64,000 nucleotides of DNA from an uncultured Collinsella sp. (GCA_958403385.1 CATXXC010000013.1:1-64000); one strand, 5' to 3'. Counted from the first letter of the stretch, positions 51,993 to 60,077 are shown. The notes: generated from the letters alone by a model not told the origin. Program-made: numbers and translations.

Positions 51993-54251
51993 TTACGCGT
52001 CCTTAGTGGTCGACTTTGCGGCAGCTGACTTAGCCTTGGTAGCGGTCTTTTTGGCAGATGGCTTCTTGGTCGCGGGCTTTGCCGCAGCCTTGGCCTTGGC
52101 CGTTGTGGCCTTCGCCTTAGCCGGAGCCTTCTTAGCAGCCGCGGGCTTGGGCTTCACCGAAGACGTGCGCTTGCGCGTAGCCTTCTTGGGCTCCTCGACC
52201 ACGGGCGGCTTATAGCTGCTGGGACCGCGGCGCTTAAGCACCACACCTGCCAGGCCGGGCACCTTAATCTCAATAGAGTCCATCTGCCCGTTCCACGGAT
52301 AGGGCTCGCTCGAGCAGGTGTAAGGCTCCTCACCGGCGTATCCGCTGCCGCCAAACTCGGGACGGTCAGAATCGAAGATGACCTCCCAGTCACCCTCGCG
52401 CGGCACGCCCACGCGGAAGCTCTCGTAGCTCGCCGGGTCAAAGTTGATCAGGATCACCAGGTCGTCATCGACGTCCTCGCCCTGGCGCACAAAGCTCACG
52501 ATGGACTGCTTGGAGTTGTCCGCATCGATCCAGGTAAAGCCGTCGTCAGTGTAGCCGCGCTCGTACAAGGCGGGCTCGGCGGTGTACAGATGGTTGAGCG
52601 CCTTAATGAACGCCTGATGATGCTTGTGGGTCTCGTACTCCTCGGTCAGGAACCACTGGATGGACTCGTAGTAGCGCCACTCAATAAACTGGCCGATCTC
52701 GTTGCCCATAAAGTTGAGCTTGGCACCGGGATGCGTCATCTGGTAGAAAGCCAGCGTGCGCAGGCCGGCAAACTGGCGCCACCAGTCGCCCGGCATGCGG
52801 CCGATGAGCGAGCACTTGCCGTGCACGACCTCGTCGTGGCTCAGCGGGCAGATAAAGTTCTCGGTAAAGGCATACATGATGGAGAACGTGAGCAGCCCGT
52901 GGTTGCCGGGGCGCCACGGAAAATCGGTCTGCATGTAGTGCAGGGTATCGTTCATCCAGCCCATGTCCCACTTGTAGTGGAAGCCCAGGCCGCCGTCCTG
53001 CGGCGGGTAGGTCACGAGCGGCCACGCGGTGGACTCCTCGGCCATCATCATCACGTCGGGGTAGTGCGCCTCCACGGCGCAGTTGACCTGACGGATAAAC
53101 GCGCTGGCGTCCAGGTCCTCCTCGGTACCGTACTTGTTGAACTTCTTTTGGGCGGGATCGTCGATGCCAAAATTGAGGTACAGCATGCTGGACACGCCGT
53201 CCATGCGAATGCCGTCCACGTGGAAGTTCTCGAGCCAGTACAGCACGTTGGAGACCAGGAAAGAGCGGACCTCGCCACGGGCGAAGTCGAACTTATGCGT
53301 GCCCCAGTTGGGGTGAATCTCGTGCTCAAACAGCATGTGGCCGTTAAAGGTGGCAAGGCCGTGGGCGTCGGCGCAAAAACCGCCGGGCACCCAGTCCATG
53401 ATCACGCCAATGCCCGCCTCGTGGCACGCATCGATAAAGTGCATGAGCTGCTGCGGATCGCCATAGCGCGACGTTGCGGCAAAGTAGCCGGTCGTCTGGT
53501 AGCCCCAGGAGCCGTCGAAGGGATGCTCCATGAGCGGCATGACCTCGATATGCGTGTAGCCCATGTCGCGCACGTAGTCCACGAGCTCCACCGACAGGTC
53601 GTCGTAGGTGTAGAACTCGCCGCGCTGCGCGGGGAAGGGATCCATGGGGCCGGGGTAGTTACCGTACTCGTCGGGCTCGCCCTGCGGCGCGTCGCCGTGG
53701 CGCTTCCACGAGCCAATATGCACCTCGTAGATGTTAAGCGGCTGCGACATGTGGTTGTGGCCGGCGCGGCGCTTGAGCCACGCGGCGTCGTTCCACTTGT
53801 AGCCGTCGAGCGTCCATAGCACGCTGGCCGTACCCGGAGGGCACTCGGCCTTAAAAGCGTACGGATCGGCCTTGTAGAGTTTTTCGCCCTCGTTGGTCTC
53901 GATCAGATACTTATAGAGCTGGCCCTGCTCGGCGCCAGGAATAAAGCCTTCCCAGATAGCGCTCGTATGCACGGGCACCAGCGGGTTGGCTTCTTCATCC
54001 CATTCGTTAAATTCGCCAATGACATGGACGCTCTTTACGTCGGGCGCCCAAACGCAAAAACGCCAGCCGCGCGTACGGTTCTGCGTATCGGGGTGCGCGC
54101 CCATCTTTTCCCAGCTGCGCTCCCACATGCCAATGCCAAACAGATAGACATCGTCCTTAGAGAGCTCCGGCGCGTGCGGAGCCGGCTTGCGGGTTGCGGG
54201 CTTTTTGGTTACTGGCTTTAGCTTTGTATCGCTCACGTTTGATCCCATCAT
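51993..54251 (-). CDS. glgB: 1,4-alpha-glucan branching enzyme with Lys/Ala-rich tails
   Basis: This 752-residue GH13 branching enzyme adds alpha-1,6 branches to glycogen. The CBM48 region (WRFCVWAPDVKSVHVIGEFN) precedes the barrel. Its nucleophile is in GIRMDGVSSML near residue 349, the acid/base Glu in MMMAEESTAW near 404, and LSHDEVVHG near 468. After about residue 680 there is a 70-residue tail (KKATRKRTSSVKPKPAAAKK and on) and a shorter basic stretch at residues 10-25 (KLKPVTKKPATRKP). Both have the same Lys/Ala/Thr style as the GlgA tail. No strong ribosome binding site precedes the two neighbouring ATGs at 54251 and 54248; a GTG at 54236 is an alternative. It is the first gene of the operon. 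Confidence 0.93.
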   Translation of the reverse strand: MMGSNVSDTKLKPVTKKPATRKPAPHAPELSKDDVYLFGIGMWERSWEKMGAHPDTQNRTRGWRFCVWAPDVKSVHVIGEFNEWDEEANPLVPVHTSAIWEGFIPGAEQGQLYKYLIETNEGEKLYKADPYAFKAECPPGTASVLWTLDGYKWNDAAWLKRRAGHNHMSQPLNIYEVHIGSWKRHGDAPQGEPDEYGNYPGPMDPFPAQRGEFYTYDDLSVELVDYVRDMGYTHIEVMPLMEHPFDGSWGYQTTGYFAATSRYGDPQQLMHFIDACHEAGIGVIMDWVPGGFCADAHGLATFNGHMLFEHEIHPNWGTHKFDFARGEVRSFLVSNVLYWLENFHVDGIRMDGVSSMLYLNFGIDDPAQKKFNKYGTEEDLDASAFIRQVNCAVEAHYPDVMMMAEESTAWPLVTYPPQDGGLGFHYKWDMGWMNDTLHYMQTDFPWRPGNHGLLTFSIMYAFTENFICPLSHDEVVHGKCSLIGRMPGDWWRQFAGLRTLAFYQMTHPGAKLNFMGNEIGQFIEWRYYESIQWFLTEEYETHKHHQAFIKALNHLYTAEPALYERGYTDDGFTWIDADNSKQSIVSFVRQGEDVDDDLVILINFDPASYESFRVGVPREGDWEVIFDSDRPEFGGSGYAGEEPYTCSSEPYPWNGQMDSIEIKVPGLAGVVLKRRGPSSYKPPVVEEPKKATRKRTSSVKPKPAAAKKAPAKAKATTAKAKAAAKPATKKPSAKKTATKAKSAAAKSTTKDA

Positions 54252-54582
54252 GACGCGGCAGCGTGTTGCCTTGGTGACTAAATGCGAAAGGTCCAGGGCT
54301 GCACGAATCGAAGGGACGGCGATAGTTCTATGATTCGTTCCACCTCGCGTGCTCGGTGGAACTTTCGGCAGAAACTACGATAACACCTGTACGTTAGTTT
54401 TATGAACGAAAGTGGATTTGCGGTGGCTTTTAATCGGTGAGCGCCATGTTTATACCACTGGCAGATTTGCGATGGTAAAACTCTTGACAGTTTTATCAAA
54501 TAGGGTTTTTAGATTGTTAGCTTGACGTTTGGTAAAACGTTTTTAGCAGGTTGTTTACCATTTGACATTGAAAGGTTCGTTT
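54252..54582. promoter_or_regulatory. Divergent control region of the glycogen operon and HAD gene
   Basis: This 331-bp AT-rich region has no gene. TGGTAAAAC occurs at 54473-54481 and 54530-54538, and GTTTACCA at 54553-54560. GTTTTATCA (54490-54498) is a one-base variant in inverted orientation. A TTGACA box at 54484-54489 with TAGATT 20 bp later is a weak plus-strand promoter candidate, and TATAAA on the minus strand near 54453 may belong to the glg promoter. TAAAACGTTTTTA (54532-54544) is a near palindrome of the LacI-family kind. Confidence 0.5.
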
Positions 54583-55272
54583 ATGTCCCAGACCGCCGCC
54601 CCCAATGTCGCTTTTATTTTCGATTGCGACGGCACGCTGGTTAATAGCACCCCCGTTTGGGGCTACGCCCAGCCCGAATTATTACACCGTCACGGCATTG
54701 ACGTGACGGTCGACGATTTTGCCCAGTTTGAGCATCTTTCCCTCGAGGACGAATGCCAGGCCTACCACGACACGTGGGGCATAGGCGCGAATGGCGAGGA
54801 GTTGTATCGCGAACTGAGCGAGATTCTGATCGATGGCTACTCCAAGGTGCCGCCGCGCGATGGTCTGCTGGCATTTTTGAAGCAGGCGCAGGAGGCCGGT
54901 ATTGCCATGTGCGTGGCTACGTCCACGCCGGCCGAGCTGGTAAAATCTGCACTCGCGGGTGCCGGGCTTGATCGCTATATGGAGTTTATTACCACGACGG
55001 GCGAGGCGGGACGCTCCAAGCAGTTCCCGGATGTGTATGAACTTGCGCTGCGTCGCCTAGAGGAGTGCCACGGGTGCAAGTTTGAGCGCGCATGGGTGTT
55101 TGAGGATGCAGTCTTTGGCCTTAAGAGCTCCGGTGCCGCCGGCTTTAAGCGCGTGGGCATCTATGACCCGTGCGGCCGTATGGAGCGCGACGAGGTGCGT
55201 GCTAACTGCGACATCTTTATCGACAGCTATGAGGGCCTGGACCTGGCCCGCGTTCTTGAGTTTGAGGGCTAG
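54583..55272 (+). CDS. HAD-superfamily phosphatase / phosphoglucomutase-like protein
   Basis: This 229-residue HAD hydrolase of subfamily IA/CAP C1 has the nucleophile in FDCDGTLVNS near residues 14-23. The second motif is CVATSTPAELVKSAL near 113, then a lysine in SKQFPDVYELALRRL near 146, and VFEDAVFGLKSS near 170. The closest well-known relatives are beta-phosphoglucomutase and phosphoglycolate phosphatase. The divergent position from the glycogen operon and the shared control region favour a sugar-phosphate role, but this is inferred. The ATG at 54583 has GAAAGG upstream; an in-frame start at 54562 is less likely. It is followed by the thiamine pyrophosphokinase gene 9 bp later. Confidence 0.8.
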   Translation: MSQTAAPNVAFIFDCDGTLVNSTPVWGYAQPELLHRHGIDVTVDDFAQFEHLSLEDECQAYHDTWGIGANGEELYRELSEILIDGYSKVPPRDGLLAFLKQAQEAGIAMCVATSTPAELVKSALAGAGLDRYMEFITTTGEAGRSKQFPDVYELALRRLEECHGCKFERAWVFEDAVFGLKSSGAAGFKRVGIYDPCGRMERDEVRANCDIFIDSYEGLDLARVLEFEG

Positions 55273-55281
55273 GCGAGGGCC

Positions 55282-55923
55282 GTGGCTTGTAAAGTATTAG
55301 TTGTTTGCGGCTCGCCGGTGGTGGCGAGCGCGGATCTGCTTCGCCAGTTGGCAGGGGAGTGCGACCATATCGTAGCCGTAGATCGCGGCCTGGACGCCCT
55401 GTTGGGCGCTGGCCTGAGCTGCGACGTCTACGTGGGCGACGCCGACACCGTAAGCGATGAGGGACGCGCTCTGGTCGATGCCGCTGCCGGTTTTGAAGTG
55501 GAACGCCACAACCCCTACAAGGACTACACCGATCTGGCTCTGGCGCTCGATTCCGTCCGCCGTCGGTGGCCGGGTGCCGAAGTGGTAGCAACCTGTGCCA
55601 CCGGCGGCCGTCCTGATATGGCGTTAGCCGTACTGGGGCTGCTCGCGGGCTACGAGCAAGCCCCTATCTGGATTGCCGAGGACAAGGTGGTCGCCCGCAT
55701 CCTTCACGCAGGTGAGTCGTGGACCATCGAAGGTCACGAGGGCAGCACCTTCTCCATCATCGCCATAGCCTCTGGGACGGTAGTAAGCGAACACGGTTTA
55801 GAGTGGGAGCTAGATCACGCTCCGTTAGGTCTACTAGCCGACACGGGCATCTCTAACGTCGTCAGGTCAACAGCCACGATCCAAGTCCACACCGGCACCG
55901 CCATCGCTTACCTCTACAAGTAA
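55282..55923 (+). CDS. Thiamine pyrophosphokinase
   Basis: This 213-residue TPK transfers pyrophosphate from ATP to thiamine. VVCGSPVVASADLLRQL and AVDRGLDALLGAGLSCDVYV are the N-terminal ATP region, followed by GDADTVSDEGR and YKDYTDLALALDSV, where the DxTD-type motif binds metal. TGGRPDMALAVLGLL matches the TGxRxDHxL pattern with M for H. The C-terminal half is a small beta domain that binds thiamine. It starts at GTG 55282 close behind the HAD gene, with GAGGG upstream. An imperfect hairpin follows the stop. Confidence 0.85.
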   Translation: MACKVLVVCGSPVVASADLLRQLAGECDHIVAVDRGLDALLGAGLSCDVYVGDADTVSDEGRALVDAAAGFEVERHNPYKDYTDLALALDSVRRRWPGAEVVATCATGGRPDMALAVLGLLAGYEQAPIWIAEDKVVARILHAGESWTIEGHEGSTFSIIAIASGTVVSEHGLEWELDHAPLGLLADTGISNVVRSTATIQVHTGTAIAYLYK

Positions 55924-55937
55924 GGCCTATCGCATCA

Positions 55938-56010
55938 GGGTTTTATCGGGACGGTGGATAGAAATAAGCGCTCGAAGAGTGATTATTTCTGCCCCGTCCC
56001 AGGAAAACCC
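55938..56010 (+). repeat. Imperfect palindrome after thiamine pyrophosphokinase
   Basis: GGGTTTTATCGGGACGG (55938 onward) pairs with CCGTCCCAGGAAAACCC (55994-56010), and AGAAATAA/TTATTTCT pairs inside. It lies 15 bp after the gene end. No T-run follows. It resembles the other palindromic elements, including a GGGAC core. Confidence 0.6.
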
Positions 56011-56082
56011 GTAAGTAAGAGATTCAATCCAAAAAAGTCCTTGCATCAAAGAAAGTCTTCCCCTATAGTATCTCGTCGTCAC

Positions 56083-56158
56083 GGGGGCGTAGCTCAGCTG
56101 GGAGAGCGCTTGACTGGCAGTCAAGAGGTCAGGGGTTCGATCCCCCTCGTCTCCACCA
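56083..56158 (+). tRNA. tRNA-Ala (GGC)
   Basis: This is a complete 76-nt tRNA. The acceptor GGGGGCG pairs with CGTCTCC using two G-U pairs, the D-arm is AGCTCAGCTGGGAGAGC, and the anticodon stem CTTGA/TCAAG encloses CTGGCAG with anticodon GGC at 56116-56118. The T-loop is TTCGATC and CCA is encoded at 56156-56158. It reads Ala codons GCC/GCU. Confidence 0.93.
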
Positions 56159-56169
56159 TCGTGAATGCA

Positions 56170-56197
56170 GAGCCTTCGGGAAACCGAAGGCTCTTTT
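56170..56197 (+). terminator. Rho-independent terminator after tRNA-Ala
   Basis: GAGCCTTCGG-GAAA-CCGAAGGCTC is a perfect 10-bp stem with a GNRA loop, followed by TTTT. Confidence 0.85.
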
Positions 56198-56460
56198 CAT
56201 ATGCAACCACCATGCGCCCCAAAGTACCGTCACAAAAAGTTGCGCAATTAATTTCCCATATCTGTACATAGTTTGTTAGACAAACGCAATTAAACAGCGC
56301 GATACGACGGACCTACCCGACCCCATTATCGCCACGCAACACACACTGCGCCCCAATAACCTGCCCCAACGTGAACAACATCCCAAAACAACCCCCCTTG
56401 AGCACGCTAAATGAACGAAATGTTGTTAGCAGCTACCCAAATAGATTTCACCATTAGCTT
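56198..56460. other. Gene-free AT-richer spacer before the polysaccharide cluster
   Basis: No coding sequence, tRNA or clear hairpin is seen. Base composition is AT-richer than the window average. TGCTAGGAT at 56462-56470 just beyond it resembles an extended -10 box and could start the leader transcript, without a clear -35. Confidence 0.4.
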
Positions 56461-56489
56461 GTGCTAGGATACCTAACGTTACATGAGTT

Positions 56490-56575
56490 CAACTGTGCCT
56501 TACGGCCTCAACGGGCCGCAAAGCGCAGGGTCGATCAGCATCCGGCCGTAACGGCGGTGCCAGAAACACCACGAG
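56490..56575 (+). promoter_or_regulatory. Structured RNA element in the leader of the polysaccharide cluster
   Basis: GCCTTACGGCC (56497-56507) pairs with GGCCGTAACGGC (56544-56555), leaving one bulged C. The enclosed loop contains CAACGGGCCGCAAAGCGCAGG followed by GTCG, with CGCAAAGCG and AGGGTC elements. This partly recalls the CGCAAAGC-GGG core of c-di-GMP-I riboswitches, but other consensus parts were not recognised. It may be an unknown structured RNA. Confidence 0.35.
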
Positions 56576-56727
56576 CTCCAATAAAGAAGTCATGCGACTT
56601 TATTTATTTGCATTGAATTAATCAAAAGATGCAAATGAACAAATGTTGTATGTCAACACGTAGCAGTTCTACAGTTGTTTGCGTTCGGTTCAGTTTTGTA
56701 CCCGTTTGACTGACTCGCACGCAGCCA

Positions 56728-56772
56728 GCTGAGGCTGTAGGTACTTTTGCGAAACGTATCTACAGCCTCAGC
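56728..56772 (+). promoter_or_regulatory. Perfect 13-bp leader hairpin
   Basis: GCTGAGGCTGTAG and CTACAGCCTCAGC pair perfectly around a 19-nt loop, about 160 nt before the antiterminator gene. No T-run follows. It is a candidate recognition hairpin or part of an attenuation structure. Confidence 0.55.
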
Positions 56773-56827
56773 GCTGTACTTATACATACCGTTCACGGTG
56801 GGGCAGAGCCACGTGCTTGTCTGACTG

Positions 56828-56900
56828 GGCTCAGGGTTTGAATATGGAGCGCCTTCGCGCACAAGCGCCCTGGCGAAGCCATACCCAAACCCCGTGAGCC
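56828..56900 (+). promoter_or_regulatory. Long leader stem directly before the LoaP-like gene
   Basis: GGCTCAGGGTTTG with AATATGG on the left pairs with CCATACCCAAACCCC and GTGAGCC on the right, with an inner stem CTTCGC/GCGAAG. The 73-nt fold ends 29 nt before the GTG start. LoaP-type antiterminators are known to bind RNA hairpins in leaders, so this is a likely functional structure. Confidence 0.55.
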
Positions 56901-56929
56901 AAACGTAAGACAGCAAGGGGGTGGTGCTC

Positions 56930-57475
56930 GTGTGGTATGTGATCCAGGTCATTAACGGTCGCGAAGACGTAATGCGCGAGCGCATCGAGCGTGTGGTGCC
57001 ACAGGGCGCCATGCAGGAGCTCTTTTATCCCCAATATCAAACCGAGATCAAGGTACACGGCGAGTGGGTCAACACGACCAAGCCGCTCTTTCCCGGTTAT
57101 CTTATCTGCGATACGGCAGATCCCCGCACCGTGCAACAGTATCTGCTGCGCATAGACGACTTTGCCCGGGTGCTTGCCCAGGACGGTCAGTTTGTGCCGC
57201 TGGCAAAAGAAGAGACCCAGCTCATTGGCAGCTTTACCAACAGGGGAGATCGTGTAGTGCCCATGAGCGAAGCCTTAAAAGACGGCGATCAAGTCGTAGT
57301 AACGGCTGGTCCGCTGCTGGGTCACGAAGGCCTTATCAAAACCATTAACAGACGCAAGAGCACGGCTTATTTGGAGCTCGATCTGTGCGGCCGACGCGTA
57401 ACCACCCGCGTTGGCCTTGCGGTGCTTTCCAACGAGCAACGTGTGATGCGAAACCTCAAAAAGGCGATCGCCTAG
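56930..57475 (+). CDS. NusG-paralogue antitermination factor (LoaP-like)
   Basis: This 181-residue NusG-family protein has an NGN domain (WYVIQVINGREDVMRERIER at the start, PLFPGYLICD in the middle) and a C-terminal KOW domain (VVVTAGPLLGHEGLIKTINR near residue 121). The start WYVIQV fits LoaP/RfaH-like specialised paralogues rather than core NusG. The GTG at 56930 has AAGGGGG eight bases upstream; two GTG codons before it are too close. It heads the polysaccharide cluster behind a long structured leader. LoaP proteins load onto RNA polymerase at leader hairpins and allow reading through long polysaccharide or antibiotic operons, which fits the context. Confidence 0.85.
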   Translation: MWYVIQVINGREDVMRERIERVVPQGAMQELFYPQYQTEIKVHGEWVNTTKPLFPGYLICDTADPRTVQQYLLRIDDFARVLAQDGQFVPLAKEETQLIGSFTNRGDRVVPMSEALKDGDQVVVTAGPLLGHEGLIKTINRRKSTAYLELDLCGRRVTTRVGLAVLSNEQRVMRNLKKAIA

Positions 57476-57540
57476 CTGCTGGCGACCGCAGTACAGAACA
57501 GGGAGGATCCCCACCCGGGGACGAAGTCTTGGAAGAGAAC

Positions 57541-58290
57541 GTGTCGGATAAAACCCAATATGCAACGAATGCGCCCGCGGGGGCAGCGCTGATTGCTCAG
57601 GCCATGGACCGGCGCGAGGGCGTCGGCCGCTACAAGGCCATGCAGTCCATCATGGACTGGGACCGCTCGCGCCTGGCCTACAGGGCTGTGAAGCGTGTGT
57701 TCGACATCGTGTTCAGCGGTGCCGTGCTCGTCCTTATCGCGATTCCCAGCCTGGTGCTGGCCGCCGCCATCCGCCTGGAGAGCGAGGGCAGCCCCTTTTA
57801 CAGCCAGATCCGCGTTGGCCAGACCCGCCCCGACGGCAGCCTGACCACATTCCGCATGTGGAAGTTCCGTTCCATGTACAAGGACGCCGACGAACGTCTC
57901 GCAGAGCTCAAAGAGCAAAACGAGATCGCCGGAGCCATGTTCAAGATGAAGGAGGACCCGCGCGTCACCAAGATCGGAAAGTTCATCCGCAAGCACTCCA
58001 TCGACGAGTTCCCGCAGTTCCTCAACGTGTTTTTGGGGCAGATGTCCGTCGTCGGCCCGCGCCCGCCACTGCCCAACGAGGTCGCTGAGTACACCGAGTA
58101 CGACCTGCAGAGGCTAGCAGTGAAGCCAGGTATCACGGGGCTCTGGCAGGTGACGGAGCGAAACTCCACCGGGTTCGACGGCATGGTCCGCCGTGATCTC
58201 GAGTACATAGCCAAGCGCGGAATCGTCATGGACCTCAAGATCGTCCTCCTCACGGTTCTGGAGGTCTTCAACGGAAGCGATGCGTACTAA
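57541..58290 (+). CDS. Polyprenyl-phosphate sugar-1-phosphate transferase (capsule/EPS initiating enzyme)
   Basis: This 249-residue monotopic phosphoglycosyl transferase (WbaP/CpsE C-terminal type) starts the repeat unit by moving a sugar phosphate to undecaprenyl phosphate. A cytoplasmic N-terminus of about 50 residues precedes the membrane segment (FDIVFSGAVLVLIAIPSLVL, about 53-72). RMWKFRSMYKDADERL, SIDEFPQFLNVFLGQMSVVG and GPRPPLPNE are the catalytic family motifs. The start is uncertain: the GTG at 57541 lies three bases after GGAAGAG, and a TTG at 57529 is possible. It directly follows the antiterminator gene and overlaps the next ORF frame. Confidence 0.93.
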   Translation: MSDKTQYATNAPAGAALIAQAMDRREGVGRYKAMQSIMDWDRSRLAYRAVKRVFDIVFSGAVLVLIAIPSLVLAAAIRLESEGSPFYSQIRVGQTRPDGSLTTFRMWKFRSMYKDADERLAELKEQNEIAGAMFKMKEDPRVTKIGKFIRKHSIDEFPQFLNVFLGQMSVVGPRPPLPNEVAEYTEYDLQRLAVKPGITGLWQVTERNSTGFDGMVRRDLEYIAKRGIVMDLKIVLLTVLEVFNGSDAY

Positions 58291-58328
58291 TGCCTAACTT
58301 TAATACCCGATTCGAATCGGAGAAGAAA

Positions 58329-59588
58329 ATGAAGATTGCCGTCGCCGGAACCGGCTATGTCGGTCTGTCCCTCGCCGTCCTGCTCTCGCAGCACAACGAG
58401 GTGCATGCGCTGGACATCGTTCCCGAGAAGGTCCAGAAGATCAACAACTACCAGGCGCCCATCCAAGACGATGAGATCGAGCGCTTCCTGGCGGAGGCCA
58501 AGTCGGGGGAGCGCGAGCTCGACCTGCACGCCACCGTCGACGTGGCCGAGGCCTATGCGGGCGCAGACTACGCCGTCATCGCCACGCCCACCAACTACGA
58601 CAGCGATAGGAACTTCTTCGACACGAGCTCCGTCGAGGCCGCCATCGCCGCAGTGCGCTCGGTGAACCCGGACGCCTGGATCGTCATCAAGTCGACGATT
58701 CCCGTCGGCTACACCGCGGGCCTTCGCGAGAGGCTGGGGGACAGCAAGATCTTCTTCAGCCCGGAGTTCCTGCGCGAGAGCAAGGCCCTCTACGACAACC
58801 TGCACCCCAGCCGCATCGTGGTCGGTGCGCCCAAGGACGATGCCGAGGCCGTTGCTGCGGCCGAGAAGTTCGCCGGCCTGCTCGCGCAGGGCGCCGACCC
58901 CGCCGAGCTGGAGCGCGTGAACGCCGACGGCACCGTGGGCATCCCGGAGCTCGTGCTGGGCACCACAGAGGCCGAGGCCGTGAAGCTGTTCGCTAACACC
59001 TACCTGGCGCTGCGCGTGGCCTACTTCAACGAGCTCGACACCTACTGCGAGGTCCGCGGGCTCAACGCCCGCGACGTCATCGACGGCGTGTGCCTGGAGC
59101 CGCGCATCGGCAGCCACTACAACAACCCAAGCTTCGGCTACGGCGGCTACTGCCTGCCCAAGGACACCAAGCAGCTGCTAGCCAACTACAGGGACGTGCC
59201 GCAGAACCTGATCGAGGCCATCGTGGAGGCCAACCGCACCCGCAAGGACTTCGTGGCAGACGAGGTGCTGCAGATGGTGTGGGACCGCGTGTACGAGGGC
59301 AAGGAGAAGCCGGTCGTGGGCGTCTACCGCCTGACGATGAAATCCAATTCGGACAACTTCCGCGCGAGTTCCATCCAGGGCGTCATGAAGCGCGTGAAGG
59401 CCAAGGGCGTTCCCGTGGTGGTCTACGAGCCCACGCTCGATGCGCCGGAGTTCTTCGGCTCCGAGGTCACGCACGACCTGGAGGCCTTCAAGGCCGACTG
59501 CGATGTGATCGTTGCCAACCGCTGGAGCGACGAGCTCGTTGACGTGGCGGATAAGGTATACACTCGCGATTTGTTTAAGAGGGATTAG
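58329..59588 (+). CDS. ugd: UDP-glucose 6-dehydrogenase
   Basis: This 419-residue NAD-dependent enzyme makes UDP-glucuronate, or UDP-galacturonate from UDP-Gal. The Rossmann loop MKIAVAGTGYVGLSLAVLL is at the N-terminus, PTNYDSDRNFFDTSSVEAAI near residue 85, and the catalytic Cys lies in FGYGGYCLPKD near 274. The C-terminal UDP-binding domain is complete. The ATG at 58329 follows GGAGAAG; a start at 58290 would add 13 residues. It supplies an acidic sugar to the capsule repeat unit, so the polymer is probably anionic. Confidence 0.93.
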   Translation: MKIAVAGTGYVGLSLAVLLSQHNEVHALDIVPEKVQKINNYQAPIQDDEIERFLAEAKSGERELDLHATVDVAEAYAGADYAVIATPTNYDSDRNFFDTSSVEAAIAAVRSVNPDAWIVIKSTIPVGYTAGLRERLGDSKIFFSPEFLRESKALYDNLHPSRIVVGAPKDDAEAVAAAEKFAGLLAQGADPAELERVNADGTVGIPELVLGTTEAEAVKLFANTYLALRVAYFNELDTYCEVRGLNARDVIDGVCLEPRIGSHYNNPSFGYGGYCLPKDTKQLLANYRDVPQNLIEAIVEANRTRKDFVADEVLQMVWDRVYEGKEKPVVGVYRLTMKSNSDNFRASSIQGVMKRVKAKGVPVVVYEPTLDAPEFFGSEVTHDLEAFKADCDVIVANRWSDELVDVADKVYTRDLFKRD

Positions 59589-59591
59589 TTC

Positions 59592-60065
59592 ATGACGGGA
59601 TGTCGCAAGGACATAAAAGTGTGCTTTGCTGCGTCATCTGGTGGGCATCTGGAGCAGTTACTTGCGCTTAAGCCTTTGATGGAGCGCTACGACAGTTTCA
59701 TCCTCACCGAGAAGACTGCCTATGATGCCAAGCTACCTGTGCGGGCTCGCTATGTGCGCCAGGTGAATCGACACGAGGCAAGCTTTCTTCCTCGAATGGC
59801 GTTCAATGCCGTGACGTCTCTTCGTTATTGGTTCACTGAACACCCCGACGTGATTGTGTGTACGGGGGTACTGGCTACCATACCGTTTTGCCTGATCGGG
59901 CATGCAATGGGCGCCAAGCTTGTGTATGTCGAGTCTTTCGCGAAAACTGACTCACCAACCATGACGGGAAAGCTGCTGAGCAAACGCGCCGATCGTTTTT
60001 ACGTGCAGTGGGAGTCGATGCTATCCGTGTACCCCAATGCCCGCTTTGTCGGCGGCGTGTACTAG
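59592..60065 (+). CDS. Alg14/PssD-like glycosyltransferase subunit
   Basis: This 157-residue protein of the Alg14/EpsF/Cps14F type contributes the acceptor-binding half of a split GT28-type glycosyltransferase. The motif SSGGHLEQLLAL lies near residues 15-26 and VIVCTGVLATIPFCLIGHAM near 90. A single membrane-associated N-terminal stretch is likely. It is followed 12 bp later by the catalytic partner. Such pairs add galactose, glucose or glucuronate as the second sugar on the lipid carrier; which one cannot be told. Confidence 0.88.
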   Translation: MTGCRKDIKVCFAASSGGHLEQLLALKPLMERYDSFILTEKTAYDAKLPVRARYVRQVNRHEASFLPRMAFNAVTSLRYWFTEHPDVIVCTGVLATIPFCLIGHAMGAKLVYVESFAKTDSPTMTGKLLSKRADRFYVQWESMLSVYPNARFVGGVY

Positions 60066-60077
60066 GGAGGTGGTCGC

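Noticed and set aside
56490..56575. Firm call of a c-di-GMP-I riboswitch
   Set aside because: Only a CGCAAAGC-like core is shared; the GGCAAACC segment and the closing GCC/GGYTGCC stem were not found, so it is left as an unknown structured RNA.
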